The notes beneath the pieces were generated by a model. That model saw only the letters and a program-made list of their open reading frames with translations. It searched no databases and was not told the origin of the DNA. A DNA stretch of 64,000 nucleotides from Pseudomonas sp. KBW05 (GTDB taxonomy: Bacteria; Pseudomonadota; Gammaproteobacteria; Pseudomonadales; Pseudomonadaceae): assembly GCF_003852405.1 (NCBI RefSeq), contig NZ_QAJM01000001.1, forward strand, positions 62,001 through 126,000, in the 5' to 3' direction. Positions 35,874-45,200 of the stretch are shown piece by piece. The stretch's first letter is position 1. Every line of letters starts with the position of its first letter. Both the position numbers and the translations under genes were made by a program.

Positions 35874-36836
35874 ATGCGCATTTCAAAAAAACACTATTGG
35901 CTATCCTCTTTGATGACTGTGGTAGCCACGAGCTTTTTTGGCTATTCATCTGAAACATTGGCAGCGAACTGCAGGATGACCCAAGGTGGCGAATTTACGG
36001 CTAACTTCGCCGTCAAGCCAATCGCCTTGACAGTCCCTCGAGATGCACCTGTAGGCACGGTGGTTTATGAAGAGTCCATAATGGCGCCACAACAAGGTTT
36101 TACCTGCCCTTCGGCGTCCCCCTTTATTTTCGCACTTAACCCTACGCTAGGTAGCGTCGCTACCGGTAACGTTTTTCCTTTGGGTAAAACCGGGCTATCA
36201 CTCAAAGTCAAAAACACAGTAAATGGCTATTTAACTGCGGACAGAATTCTCACTGGCCAGGGTTACATGGACGTCTCCAGGGCCTACACCATTGAAATTA
36301 TTAAGTCGGGTGAACTGTCATCGAAAAATGAGGTTCCTGCAGGCAATCTGGGGGCGCATCGGTTCGGTGACGTTGACATTGTAAAGATCAATCTGGCCAA
36401 CCCAATCATTTTAAACGCCGCATCCTGCGTGACTCCGGATGTATCTGTTCAAATGGGTGATGATTATTATCTTTATGAATTCAGCAATGTCGGTGATACG
36501 TCACAAGCCGTTAAATTCAATATTGGCCTTCACCAGTGCCAGACAGGCATCCAGAAGGTCACGTACTCCCTTAAAGCTACCACTCAAGTCATTGATCAGA
36601 AGCAGGGCATCGTAGCGTTGAATGCCAGTTCGACCGCCAAAGGCATCGGCCTGAAACTAATGGACGACGCAGGCCAACCCGTTGCTTTGGATACCACTTA
36701 TCAATTCAACGGTTTCAGTACCACAGGCACAGACTTCAACATCCCTCTTTCTGCTTCTTATTACCGCCTAGCCGATAGCGAACTCAAAGCTGGCACTGCA
36801 AACACATCAGTAACTTTTATAATGAGTTATCTGTAA
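35874..36836 (+). CDS. Fimbrial adhesin-like protein, orphan
   Basis: 320 residues with a Sec signal (cut after LAA, near residue 31). A lectin-like N-terminal half is followed by a pilin-type C-terminal domain from about residue 185 (AASCVTPDVSVQMG). This half has the cysteine pair expected of an incomplete Ig fold (SCVTP and LHQCQTG) and a closing alternating strand (TSVTFIMSYL) that a chaperone would complete. It resembles tip adhesins and minor subunits of chaperone-usher fimbriae. No usher or chaperone gene is within 35 kb on either side. Codon use is AT-rich relative to the chromosome. No good ribosome site is visible. Confidence 0.75.
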   Translation: MRISKKHYWLSSLMTVVATSFFGYSSETLAANCRMTQGGEFTANFAVKPIALTVPRDAPVGTVVYEESIMAPQQGFTCPSASPFIFALNPTLGSVATGNVFPLGKTGLSLKVKNTVNGYLTADRILTGQGYMDVSRAYTIEIIKSGELSSKNEVPAGNLGAHRFGDVDIVKINLANPIILNAASCVTPDVSVQMGDDYYLYEFSNVGDTSQAVKFNIGLHQCQTGIQKVTYSLKATTQVIDQKQGIVALNASSTAKGIGLKLMDDAGQPVALDTTYQFNGFSTTGTDFNIPLSASYYRLADSELKAGTANTSVTFIMSYL

Positions 36837-36903
36837 AAACACGATGAGCTTCTTACTGGAATAGAGTTGAATGCTGCCCTGTTCACCTCACAGAGGAACA
36901 GCC

Positions 36904-37113
36904 ATGCCTAACTCAGACCAGATCCTTCCCCTGCTCTAGAAGCTCTACGAAAATCAGCTCGCGCTTGAGGCATCCATCATGGAGCTGTCAATGTAGGTCG
37001 AGCAACGTGGCTTTGCTGAGGTATCCGAGATCATCCAAGGAGCTCTGCACACCATTGATCAGAATGAGGTGTTCATAAAGCTGACACTCGCAGTACTAAT
37101 TTCGCCGGAGTGA
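36904..37113 (+). pseudogene. Decayed duplicate of the 69-aa gene, two in-frame TAG stops
   Basis: Same length and frame as the gene at 35193 (MPNSDQILPLL, KLYENQLALEASIMELS, VEQRGFAEVSEII, IDQNEVFIKLTLAVLIS). TAG interrupts it after PLL and after SM. AGAGGAA still stands before the ATG. Confidence 0.8.
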
Positions 37114-37130
37114 ATTCGCCAGTGCAGAAT

Positions 37131-37409
37131 TCAGTGCACTCGGATCTTGGACTCGCTTTGACTCACTGGTGGTAACCCGCAATCACCAGTGAAGTCTGCG
37201 GCCCGATTCTGCATTCGCTGCCCAGTAACAACATAAAGAACGTCGATGCCGACCTTGGCGATCGACGCTAGATAGTCAGCCCGCGGAATTCTAACCCCGG
37301 CCTCATAACGACCTTGAGCATTCACCTCCACTCCCCCTGCGGCACCGAGCATGGTTTGAGTTAAGCCGAGGCGCAGCCTTTCAGATTTTAATCTAGCACC
37401 GATACCCAT
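37131..37409 (-). CDS. Short XRE-family HTH protein, 92 aa
   Basis: One helix-turn-helix domain (RLKSERLRLGLTQTMLGAAGGVEVNAQGRYEAGVRIP, residues 6-42) followed by LASIAKVGIDVLYVVTGQR, the usual XRE/phage-repressor tail. There is no peptidase domain, so it is either a short regulator or a truncated repressor. A GAGGG site precedes the ATG. Binding sites unknown; the dyads at 31.4 kb are one candidate. Confidence 0.8.
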   Translation of the reverse strand: MGIGARLKSERLRLGLTQTMLGAAGGVEVNAQGRYEAGVRIPRADYLASIAKVGIDVLYVVTGQRMQNRAADFTGDCGLPPVSQSESKIRVH

Positions 37410-37577
37410 TTAAAATACCCTCGAACAAAAGCCTTTTTGAGAAGATTACCATCGAGTTTTCGGCGCCGCAGCACAGCTTAAATCGGCATCTCATTCTGGT
37501 CTATCTATCGCGCTCGTCCGCACTACACGCTTAGCGGTCACGAACTACACTGACTGGAGATAGGGAGGGGCGCGGGG

Positions 37578-38255
37578 ATGTGCGGGAGACTTACGCAGTA
37601 TCGAGGAATCCACGATTTCGTTGCCGCGCTGAGCATGCCCAATGCCCTGGCGAACTCCGTGGGTGACCAGCCGATTGAGCGCTACAACGTCGCCCCGTCC
37701 ACACAGGTAGCGTTGCTGCATATCCAGAACGATCTGTTGCACGCTGACTCCGTGCGCTGGGGATGGCGGCCTCATTGGGCCAAGGACCGTGCCGCGCCGA
37801 TCAATGCTCGCGCAGAGAAGGTGGCCCACGGCCCGTTCTTCCGGGCGATCTGGCCGCACCGGGCAATCACGCCGATCGACAACTGGTTTGAGTGGGTTGA
37901 TGAAGGCGGCCCCAAAAAGCAGCCCTATTTGATTCGCCGACGCGATGGTGCGCCGGTATTGTGTGCAGCCATTGGCCAACTACCCGACGCCGATGAAGGC
38001 CCAGGTGAGCACGATGGCTTTGTGATCATTACCGCCGATAGCGCTGGCGGGATGGTGGATGTTCATGACCGGCGCCCCGTGGTTCTAACGCCGGACCTTG
38101 CGCGGGAATGGCTGGACCCTGCCACGCCCAAGGAGCGTGCCGAGCAGATGGTGCTACACCAGGGCGAGCCGTCGGAAGCGTTTGAATGGTTCAAAGTCGA
38201 CGGCTCTGTGGGAAATGTACGAAACAAAGGATCTAATTTGATACTACGGGCTTAG
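37578..38255 (+). CDS. SRAP/YedK (HMCES-type) abasic-site protein
   Basis: DNA-protein crosslinking enzyme that shields abasic sites in single-stranded DNA. 225 residues. All active-site residues are present: Cys2 (MCGR), N77 (PINARAE), E105 (WFEW) and H163 (DVHDRRPVVL). The initiator Met is followed directly by the catalytic Cys, so this start is certain. AGGGAGG lies upstream. It is placed beside the prophage lysis genes, in the opposite orientation. Confidence 0.9.
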   Translation: MCGRLTQYRGIHDFVAALSMPNALANSVGDQPIERYNVAPSTQVALLHIQNDLLHADSVRWGWRPHWAKDRAAPINARAEKVAHGPFFRAIWPHRAITPIDNWFEWVDEGGPKKQPYLIRRRDGAPVLCAAIGQLPDADEGPGEHDGFVIITADSAGGMVDVHDRRPVVLTPDLAREWLDPATPKERAEQMVLHQGEPSEAFEWFKVDGSVGNVRNKGSNLILRA

Positions 38256-38274
38256 TGAGCCTTCCCAAGTCACC

Positions 38275-38646
38275 TCACTTTCCTTTCGCGGTTTTTGAAA
38301 CCAGCCTGTCTTTGTTGGTCGGCTTAGCAGTCGCCTCTCCGACCGTGAACTGACTAGTAAAGTGATTGAGGAACGTTTCAATAATATGCCCGTGATAAAA
38401 TGCATATATCTCGGATGTAACGATCTCACCTGCTGGCGGAATCACATTGAAAATCAACTTCCCACTTACATCAGTCCGGGCTTTGAAGTAACACTTCCCC
38501 CCCCAACGTTCCGACTTATGGGTGTAATAGTCTTGCTTGTTTTTCATCCACGTAGTAATAGATCCTTCCTTTTCCTTTTGCTTGATGCGGTCATCGAATG
38601 CTTTAAGTAGGGACTTCGCAGAGCTGGTGTAAAAACGTACCGACAT
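38275..38646 (-). CDS. Hypothetical protein, 123 aa
   Basis: Preceded by AAGGAG at good spacing. Basic, soluble, opening MSVRFYTSSAKSLLKAFDDRI with a central WGGKCYFKART strand. No family recognised. It ends 19 bases from the convergent SRAP stop and is the last minus-strand gene of the late region. Confidence 0.65.
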   Translation of the reverse strand: MSVRFYTSSAKSLLKAFDDRIKQKEKEGSITTWMKNKQDYYTHKSERWGGKCYFKARTDVSGKLIFNVIPPAGEIVTSEIYAFYHGHIIETFLNHFTSQFTVGEATAKPTNKDRLVSKTAKGK

Positions 38647-38721
38647 CGTAAATCTCCTTTTGATGAAGTTGAATCAATATCATAGTGCCACCGTACCATG
38701 CAATCGTGAGTCGGAAGTACC

Positions 38722-38979
38722 TCAACGGCATTCTCTAACTGCCGCCACAAGCTGGCGCTCATATCCAATTCGCTGTCGGCGCTCGGCAAGTAATGCACGC
38801 ACCTTCACCTCCAAACTGTCGGACTTCTTAAGGCCAGCGGCCGCCCAAGACGGCACCGCTATCTCTTTCGTCTTACATGGCACTGGCACCGGCACCTCAA
38901 CACGAACGGTGCGCACCTCGAGCTCCGAGGTCGCGCACCCCGCCAGCACTAGGGCCATCACCACCAGCAAAGACTTCAT
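38722..38979 (-). CDS. Rz1-like outer-membrane spanin lipoprotein
   Basis: o-spanin: 85 residues, lipobox LAGC (Cys15), proline/valine-rich mature start (VRVEVPVPVPC) and a short helical tail. It overlaps the Rz-like stop by ATGA and works with it to fuse inner and outer membranes at lysis. Confidence 0.8.
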   Translation of the reverse strand: MKSLLVVMALVLAGCATSELEVRTVRVEVPVPVPCKTKEIAVPSWAAAGLKKSDSLEVKVRALLAERRQRIGYERQLVAAVRECR

Positions 38980-39347
38980 AGTCCCAACTCCTTGTCGATG
39001 ATCAATGAGGCGGCCTGAGCGGGATCACCGCCGATTTGCTCCCGCAACAGCCGGTTGGCTGCCTCGTAGTCTGGCTGGGCCTCTTGGGCGGCTTTCTCCT
39101 GCGCCAGCGCAGCATTCCGCTCCCGCAGTTCACCTGCCAGCACCAGCTCGCCGAGCTTCTTGCCCTGCTCTCCCGTCAGTGTTACCAAGTTGTCACGGGC
39201 GGCATGGGTGGTGGCTAGGTCACTATTGGCCGCATCGAGCAGTGGCCGGTAGTGGGCGGCGGCACGCCAGACCCCGACGCCGGCGCCCAGGACCAGCAGC
39301 AGCGCCACGGCCAGGCCAAGGCCGATCAGCTTCTCCAGCGATGTCAC
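38976..39347 (-). CDS. Rz-like inner-membrane spanin
   Basis: i-spanin of 123 residues with an N-terminal signal anchor (LIGLGLAVALLLVLGAGVGVW) and a periplasmic coiled coil. The GTG at 39347 overlaps the endolysin stop (GTGA), giving tight coupling; longer frame extensions run back into the endolysin gene. It ends by overlapping Rz1. Confidence 0.8.
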   Translation of the reverse strand: MTSLEKLIGLGLAVALLLVLGAGVGVWRAAAHYRPLLDAANSDLATTHAARDNLVTLTGEQGKKLGELVLAGELRERNAALAQEKAAQEAQPDYEAANRLLREQIGGDPAQAASLIIDKELGL

Positions 39348-39853
39348 GACATCACCCCGCCCGCCAGTCGGTACTGCTTCAGCAGGTCCTCCAACCGGTG
39401 TTCCCGCTGGCCATACCCCGCACCCGGTAAGCTGGCCCAGATGTTCCGGCACTTCGAGATAGCCGTCTCGATCCGCCCGGCAAGCACATCAGGCAAAGCC
39501 CGGCACTCTCGAATATGTTGCAGGGCCAGCAGGTCCTGGCTGATCGGGCTGAAGTCAGGCAGCTTGAGCAGTGCCTTGTAGTGCGGCCAGTCCTTCAGCA
39601 TCTGCTGGTACCGACCGGAAGCATTGGACGTGAGCCCCTTGCTGTTGATGACCTTCGAGGCGCGCCCCTTGGCGAATGGGTGGTCCGTGAAGTCCTTAAA
39701 CACCTCAGGCTTGCGGTCTATGCCGGTCACGATGACGTCGTAGCCATCCATGGCCGTGGCCGGCGAGGTGCTGGTGCCCTCGGACCAGCCGAGCATATCG
39801 AGGAAGGCCAGCGCATTGCGGCCGCCGGCGAGAGATTCGGAAAGTCGTGCCAT
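39344..39853 (-). CDS. Endolysin, lambda R-type lytic transglycosylase
   Basis: 169 residues closely following lambda R: FLDMLGWSEGT with catalytic Glu25, GYDVIVTG, FTDHP, SGRYQ, the LPDFSPISQDLLALQHI helix and SNIWASLPGAGYGQ-type ending (here RNIWASLPGAGYGQ). It cleaves peptidoglycan glycan strands to an anhydro end. GGAGAA stands six bases before the ATG at 39853. No signal peptide, so a holin is expected, but none was identified nearby. Confidence 0.9.
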   Translation of the reverse strand: MARLSESLAGGRNALAFLDMLGWSEGTSTSPATAMDGYDVIVTGIDRKPEVFKDFTDHPFAKGRASKVINSKGLTSNASGRYQQMLKDWPHYKALLKLPDFSPISQDLLALQHIRECRALPDVLAGRIETAISKCRNIWASLPGAGYGQREHRLEDLLKQYRLAGGVMS

Positions 39854-39868
39854 TGCTTTTCTCCAGAC

Positions 39869-39892
39869 AAAAAAATACCCGCTCATGGCGGG
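39869..39892 (-). terminator. Terminator fused to the endolysin ribosome site
   Basis: Minus strand: CCCGCC-ATGA-GCGGG stem, then TATTTTTTT, then GTCTGGAGAAAAGCA and ATG. First of four similar cassettes (see findings). Confidence 0.75.
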
Positions 39893-39911
39893 TGGCAGTG
39901 TTAGGGCGGCG

Positions 39912-40154
39912 TCAGGCTGCCGGAATCACTGGCAGCGGGTAGCGCGCCTTGATCGCTGCGACCGATGCGAGCCACGCTGAATAGTCAGGCTCCAAGCCCT
40001 GGCTGAGGGCGTCGTAGTCAGCCTCCAGGCGGAGCGGGTCGGACTCAGCCAGGTAAGCCGCACGACGGGAAGCCATCACCGCCTCGCGTTCGGCCTGGAT
40101 CTTTTCCGCCTGCAACTGCCCGGCGGTTTTCATCTTGCTGAAGTCGATATTCAT
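39912..40154 (-). CDS. Phage tail-fibre-associated protein, 80 aa
   Basis: Charged helical protein (MKTAGQLQAEKIQAEREAVMASRRAAYLAESDPLRLEADYDAL). It resembles small proteins downstream of tail fibres in Pseudomonas prophages, of fibre-assembly type. It overlaps the preceding gene by ATGA. Confidence 0.65.
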   Translation of the reverse strand: MNIDFSKMKTAGQLQAEKIQAEREAVMASRRAAYLAESDPLRLEADYDALSQGLEPDYSAWLASVAAIKARYPLPVIPAA

Positions 40155-40441
40155 TGAGGAAGACTCACGTTGCCGTCGGGCGGGTTGACGATATCGGCAG
40201 GAAACATGCCGGCGGCAGTAGCATCCGGGCCGAGCGGCAGCAGGATTGTGAGCTTCAGCTCTCCGTTGAGCCGAGTGACATCCCCCACCACGAACTCGCT
40301 ATTTACCGCCGAGGCCGGCAGTACCGCCCCTTCAGGGATCTGGCTGAAGTCGAAGCGCTCATCGTTGATGATCAGCACATCGCCGCGTTTCTGGATGCTC
40401 AGTGCTTTCGAGGGCCCTTGCGGGCTCAGTTGAATGATCAT
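40151..40441 (-). CDS. Phage tail-associated protein, 96 aa
   Basis: Start at 40441 overlaps the fibre stop by ATGA; upstream in-frame codons are fibre shadow. Beta-rich chain (KALSIQKRGDVLIINDERFDFSQIPEGAVLP, ending FPADIVNPPDGNVSLPQ). The pattern recurs directly after tail fibres in Pseudomonas phages; role unknown. Confidence 0.7.
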   Translation of the reverse strand: MIIQLSPQGPSKALSIQKRGDVLIINDERFDFSQIPEGAVLPASAVNSEFVVGDVTRLNGELKLTILLPLGPDATAAGMFPADIVNPPDGNVSLPQ

Positions 40442-41205
40442 GCTTTCCACCGTCCAATTGCGACAAGCCAGGTTGAGTACACGCGGCTTGGCTGTGCCAC
40501 CGCCGCAACATTGAAGTAAGACCCCTGCGAGGCGCTGGCAAAGTTGTTGCTTAAAAACGACACAGCATTGGGGGCTTTCGCGGACCCAAAAAAGGTGGGT
40601 GCCGCATAGAATGCCTGAGGATAATTCCAGGAAAATGTGCTGCCGATAAACAACCCAGTCGCAGCCGAGGAAACCGTATCTGTGTTGTCGACGGTCCTCG
40701 TGCAAATCAGCGTCCCATCCAGAAACTTGGTGTAGTCGCCGTTGGCGTTAGTGCCCCGCTCAATGATCGCGCCGGCGGAGTTCAAGCCAACAACGTCAGC
40801 TACGGCTGCAGAACCCAGCCCAAGCGCGACCCTGGCCGCCGTAGCCGTTGTGGCGCCCGTGCCGCCCTTGTTCACCGGCACGATGTTCTCGGTTGCGACT
40901 GTGCCCAGGCTTGCGAGCGTAGCGCCCCAGTCATTAAGGATCTGTCGCACCTGGTCGGCCAGGCCCTTGGTGTAACCCTGCACCGGGACAATCGCGTACG
41001 TACCGGCTGCGGCTGTAGCGCCACGGTAATTCGGGGAGATCGACAGGACGGTGTTGCTGGCGACGTTGGTGACCTCGTACCAACCACCGTCAGGACCGAG
41101 GAACGCATCGCCTACTCGGGTGTTGGCGACAAAGGATGTGCCAGCGCCTGTGACGGTATTGTTATTCAAAGTTACTGCAACGGTGCCGGTTCTATACCAA
41201 GGCAT
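40438..41205 (-). CDS. Tail fibre protein, 255 aa
   Basis: N-terminal WYRTGTVAVTLNNNTVTGAGTSF module found in many phage fibres, a GGTGATTATAARVALGLGSAA collagen-like junction, then a variable C-terminal head ending SRVYSTWLVAIGRWKA. The short length points to a side or tip fibre. It lies in a chain of overlapping genes that follows a terminator/SD cassette. Confidence 0.8.
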   Translation of the reverse strand: MPWYRTGTVAVTLNNNTVTGAGTSFVANTRVGDAFLGPDGGWYEVTNVASNTVLSISPNYRGATAAAGTYAIVPVQGYTKGLADQVRQILNDWGATLASLGTVATENIVPVNKGGTGATTATAARVALGLGSAAVADVVGLNSAGAIIERGTNANGDYTKFLDGTLICTRTVDNTDTVSSAATGLFIGSTFSWNYPQAFYAAPTFFGSAKAPNAVSFLSNNFASASQGSYFNVAAVAQPSRVYSTWLVAIGRWKA

Positions 41206-41222
41206 ATTTTTCTCCAGGCAAT

Positions 41223-41241
41223 AAAAAACCGCACTTGGCGG
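41223..41241 (-). terminator. Terminator fused to the tail-fibre ribosome site
   Basis: Minus strand: CCGC-CAAGT-GCGG, then TTTTTTATT, then GCCTGGAGAAAA and ATG. Same cassette as at 39869, 46050 and 46707. Confidence 0.7.
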
Positions 41242-41270
41242 CTATAGAGTTCTGCTCGATCTGCAAACAG

Positions 41271-41927
41271 CTATGAAATTGGTTTTGCGAAAACGACGGG
41301 AATATAGAGTGAAGTTTGCAGGTCAACCCCAACAGCTTGAATTACAAGCCTGTCATTTTGATATTCCCAGACCGCATACAAATTCCCTTGCCTAGATGTT
41401 CCTCCCGCTATATCCATTGCAATGTTATTCAGCAGCATATAGTCGCCACTACTCAGCGGCGATGGTGCCGTCCAGCTAAGCCTGCTCTGTCCCTGCGGAT
41501 CGCTGCTTGACCCTAGGTAGGTCCAAGCATTTATGGCCCTAGTAAACTGCGCACAGGGAGTACCGCTATCAAAGAGAAGCTTTGAGCTTCCATCCCATAA
41601 CCGAAAGCCATAAGTGGCCGTGGGTTCTGACTTGAACGCCGCCGTAAACCATTTGCCTGAGGTCGCTTGACCTACCCGCCCGTGAAAGGAAAATCCAGTC
41701 CAGGCACCAGACGATCCCAGAACAACGCAAAAACACAGTATGTTGGATTGATCAGGCCTGACAAATATCAGTGGCGGTTCGTCAGTGGTTATGGTTTTTG
41801 AAAACGACACACCAACTCCCGCTCCGGTACCATTCCAAGTGCCTTTTTCAAGCACTACAAGCCGTGCAAACTCAGAGTCCAGAATCACGACATCACTGTT
41901 ATTTGTAAAGGTCACTCCATAAGTCAT
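41271..41927 (-). CDS. Phage virion protein, 218 aa, likely tail tip
   Basis: No family named. Beta-rich (LSWTAPSPLSSGDYMLLNNIAMD), no signal peptide. The start overlaps the stop of the previous gene (TAATG), placing it in the J operon. Composition is AT-richer than J, and the region is typical for host-range variation. Confidence 0.65.
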   Translation of the reverse strand: MTYGVTFTNNSDVVILDSEFARLVVLEKGTWNGTGAGVGVSFSKTITTDEPPLIFVRPDQSNILCFCVVLGSSGAWTGFSFHGRVGQATSGKWFTAAFKSEPTATYGFRLWDGSSKLLFDSGTPCAQFTRAINAWTYLGSSSDPQGQSRLSWTAPSPLSSGDYMLLNNIAMDIAGGTSRQGNLYAVWEYQNDRLVIQAVGVDLQTSLYIPVVFAKPIS

Positions 41928-42265
41928 TATCGAAACCTCATAACAAGAAGTCTTTGCGGGCTCAGTCCGATAGGACCCGTTGAGGTTGCAGGATTCCCAA
42001 AGTAAATAGTTACACCACCAGAAGAAACTCGCGGAGTGTATTGGATTGCATAGTTACTTTGCGCGGTAGTGTCGTACGCCGCGATAGGAATACAAACAGC
42101 AGAATGAGTTGATGGATCAATTCCGGGAATAGCGATATATCGAGTTCTCCCTGGCGCAGGAATGCCGGATCGGACTATCTCCGAATAGACAATCCGCACA
42201 GTGAAGGACGTTTCATCCAGCTCAAGGAGGCCAGTCGGCCCCCATGTCCGATTTCCAGAGATCAT
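41927..42265 (-). CDS. Phage tail-tip-associated protein, 112 aa
   Basis: Start at 42265 overlaps the J stop by ATGA. A beta-sheet protein (SFTVRIVYSEIVRSG, SGGVTIYFGN). Not recognised beyond context; probably decorates the tail tip or assists fibre attachment. Confidence 0.65.
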   Translation of the reverse strand: MISGNRTWGPTGLLELDETSFTVRIVYSEIVRSGIPAPGRTRYIAIPGIDPSTHSAVCIPIAAYDTTAQSNYAIQYTPRVSSGGVTIYFGNPATSTGPIGLSPQRLLVMRFR

Positions 42266-45200
42266 GCGGAAAGATCCCCCCACTGGTAGCGCTTAACGTC
42301 ATTTTCATCGTAAACCTTGCCGCCACGGTTATTGATGGTCTGGCGACCACCGCCACCAGTCGCGCTATTCAACTCGAACTCACCGGTGACGAAGTTGATC
42401 ATCAGCCCCATCCTCCCGGGAACGTAGTTTTCCGACTGGATGCTCTGGGTCAGCTTTGCCACACCGATTGAAGCGTCCTGAATGAACGCCGAGTTCATGA
42501 ACACCTGCCCGCCCTGCACCACAAACGGCGTGGTGATCGCCCCGCCAGCAATGGTGTTCACCACCGCAAACCGATCAGCACTCACCACGAACTGGCTTTG
42601 CAGTAAGCCGTCGGCGTTCTGCTCGATGCCCAGGCCGATCCCCGCTGCCACGTACTGGCCGTTGGCGTTGACCTGCATCTTCACCGCCCACATTGTGGAC
42701 AGCTTGCCGTCGATGTCTGCTGTAGCCCTGGCCGTGACCTGGATCGACGCCTTGTTCTTCCAGTCGTTGATGGCACTGGCCAGGTCGCCCTCATCCGAGC
42801 CGTCACGATCACCGCCGGCGATGGCTTCAATCGTGGTGGACTGGGATGCGATCGACTTGTTGGTATCAGCAAGCGACTGGGTGACGGTCTGGACGGCTGC
42901 CGAGTTGGTATCGACGTTGCTCTTAAGCTGGTCGATACGCTCAGTAGTTGCCAGCTTGTCGGTGGCCACCACCTGCTCCAGCGTGGTCAGTGCAGCCTTG
43001 TTGGCCCCCACCGCCGCATCCAGCGACGTAGTGCGCTCAACCATTGCCCGGTTGTCGGAAGCCTGTACCTTCACCTGCTGCGCAAACTTGGCGGTGGCGT
43101 CCCAACTTTTCACCGCGTCGGCAAGGTCACCCTCCCCGTCATTCTCGCGCCAGCTTGCCTGGAGCGATTGCAGCGCCGAGGCGTTCGCTGTGACCTTGCC
43201 GTCCACGGTTTCGATTGAAGTCTTGTTCTGCTGGATCTGGAGTGCCATGGCCTGGGTTGTTTGGGCAATGGTGCCCATGTTGAACCAGTACTCGACAGCG
43301 GGCGGCGGGGTATCCACCGGTACCGCCTTGAGTGCCTGCCACAGGTTCTGCCCCGTGCGAACAATCTGCCCGGTGGTGTAGGTCTTGGTCGGAACGTAGA
43401 CCAGGGCGTCCGTTACGTGGTCGATCAGGTCTTCCAGTTCCTGCTTGGCTTGCTCCAAACGATCATTGACCGAGCCCGGACCGGAGCCGGAGATCAGCTC
43501 GATCTCCTCAAGCAGCTCCTTGCCCAATTCGGATTCGCCAATCTGGCCGGCGATCATCTCCAGAATCGGCGCAGCATTCGCGCTGGCCTGCCCCGGTACA
43601 CCATTGACCACCGGATAGAACGGGCCGACGTTGCCGGTGCGGTCCACCAGGCGCGCCCAGAAGAAGAACTGCGCACCGGCCTTGAGGGCCTGCATGCTGT
43701 GGTTCGCCTGGGGGTAGGCCAAGTCGGCAAGCTTGGTGGCCACTGACAGGTCATTGGCTGGGCCGTACCACAGCTCGGTCCGCTGGGTGTCCTCGGCACC
43801 GGGCGGGAAAGCCCACCGGATGCCGATGCCGAACAATTCGCTGGTGGTGGTCAGGGACGCAACCGCAGGCGGCAGGCCCACCTTCCCTTCCAGATTGGTC
43901 AGGTTGGAGCTCTTCCAGATCGACGAAATTTCAAAGGCGCTCACCGAGCGAACCCGGGCCAGATAGGCGCCAGAGTAGATGCCGGTGAGGTCCACGCTCG
44001 TCGAACCAGTGCGCTGCAGCTTGATCCAGTTGCCGCTGTCCTTGCGCCACTCCACGTCATAGGCGATCGCACCCGAAACAGCAGGCCACGAGATGTTCAT
44101 GGTGCTGATTGCCAGGCCTTGGTCCACGGAGTAGTTCGAGGTGATGCTAACGCTCGCCGGCGCCGGAACCACGGTGATGGGTACAACACTGATCGGACGA
44201 TCCTCCAGGCGCGCGCCGGTATCGATGTGATCGAACTTGCTCGGGTCGTACTGCACGGCCGAGATCTCGAACACGCCGGCTTCCGGCCGGGCCACGCTCA
44301 CCACGCGGTAAAGCGGGATGGCCAGGTCGTCTGCATCCAGCGCCCACACCAGTTCGCGCTCAGGCGGGACGGAGTAGGCCAGGGTTACGGTGACTTGCCG
44401 GCCGCTGACCAGTTGCACGGTGCGGCCCTCGCACTTGCCATCGGGCAAGTTGAGGATTAGCCGGTCGCCAGGCTTGGCCTGGGTGTCGCGGTCCAGGGTG
44501 ATGACCTTGCCATTCACCGCCGAGATGCGTCCGCCCACAGAACGGCCGGCCAGCAGTTCGTCAGCAATAGGGATCACGTAGCCGGGCAGCGGGATACGCC
44601 CGTCGAGGCCGACCTTGAAAGTGACGGCGCGGTCTTTGGAGTTCGTGAGCAGCGCCCACTTACCGCGGCGCTGCGCCTCCGACTCACGGGTGCAGCCGAT
44701 GGCGCTGATCTCCAGCGGGTTGTCGCCGTAGCGCCGCTGGAGCTTCGAATCCGTGACCGCCGTGACATCGGTGTCGTAGTTGTTGGCCGGGTTGTCGTAG
44801 CTGATCAATGCCCGGGTGTATCGCGTGCGCTCCGAGGCGCTGGAGTAGGTGAACTTGCCGTCGATCACGTTCGCCCTGGTATAGGCGAAGTCGAAGTCGG
44901 TGGCGCGCGGCATGTCCGCCAGCGTGAAGACCTGGCCCTGCGCCCAGTAGGTCATGCCACGGTAGATCGCCGAGATATCGCGCAGCAGCGACCAAGCGTC
45001 AGCCTTGCTCTGCAGGTTCAAGTTGCAGAGGAAGCGCGGTTCCATGCCGCCTTTTCCGTCCGGCACCAATTGGTCGCAGTATTGGGAAATACGATACAAC
45101 TCCCAAATATCAACCATCCACGGCTTGATGCGACGGCCCAAGCCGAAGCGGTCGGCGGTGGTGATGTCGTAAGTCATCCAGACAGCATTGTCAGTCCATG

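Noticed and set aside
36904-37113. Amber-recoded gene (TAG read as an amino acid)
   Set aside because: Only this copy has TAG; its intact twin and all neighbours use ordinary stops, so simple decay is enough.
31190-39000. Prophage attachment site
   Set aside because: No tRNA gene or matching core repeat could be found; the other end of the prophage is outside the window.
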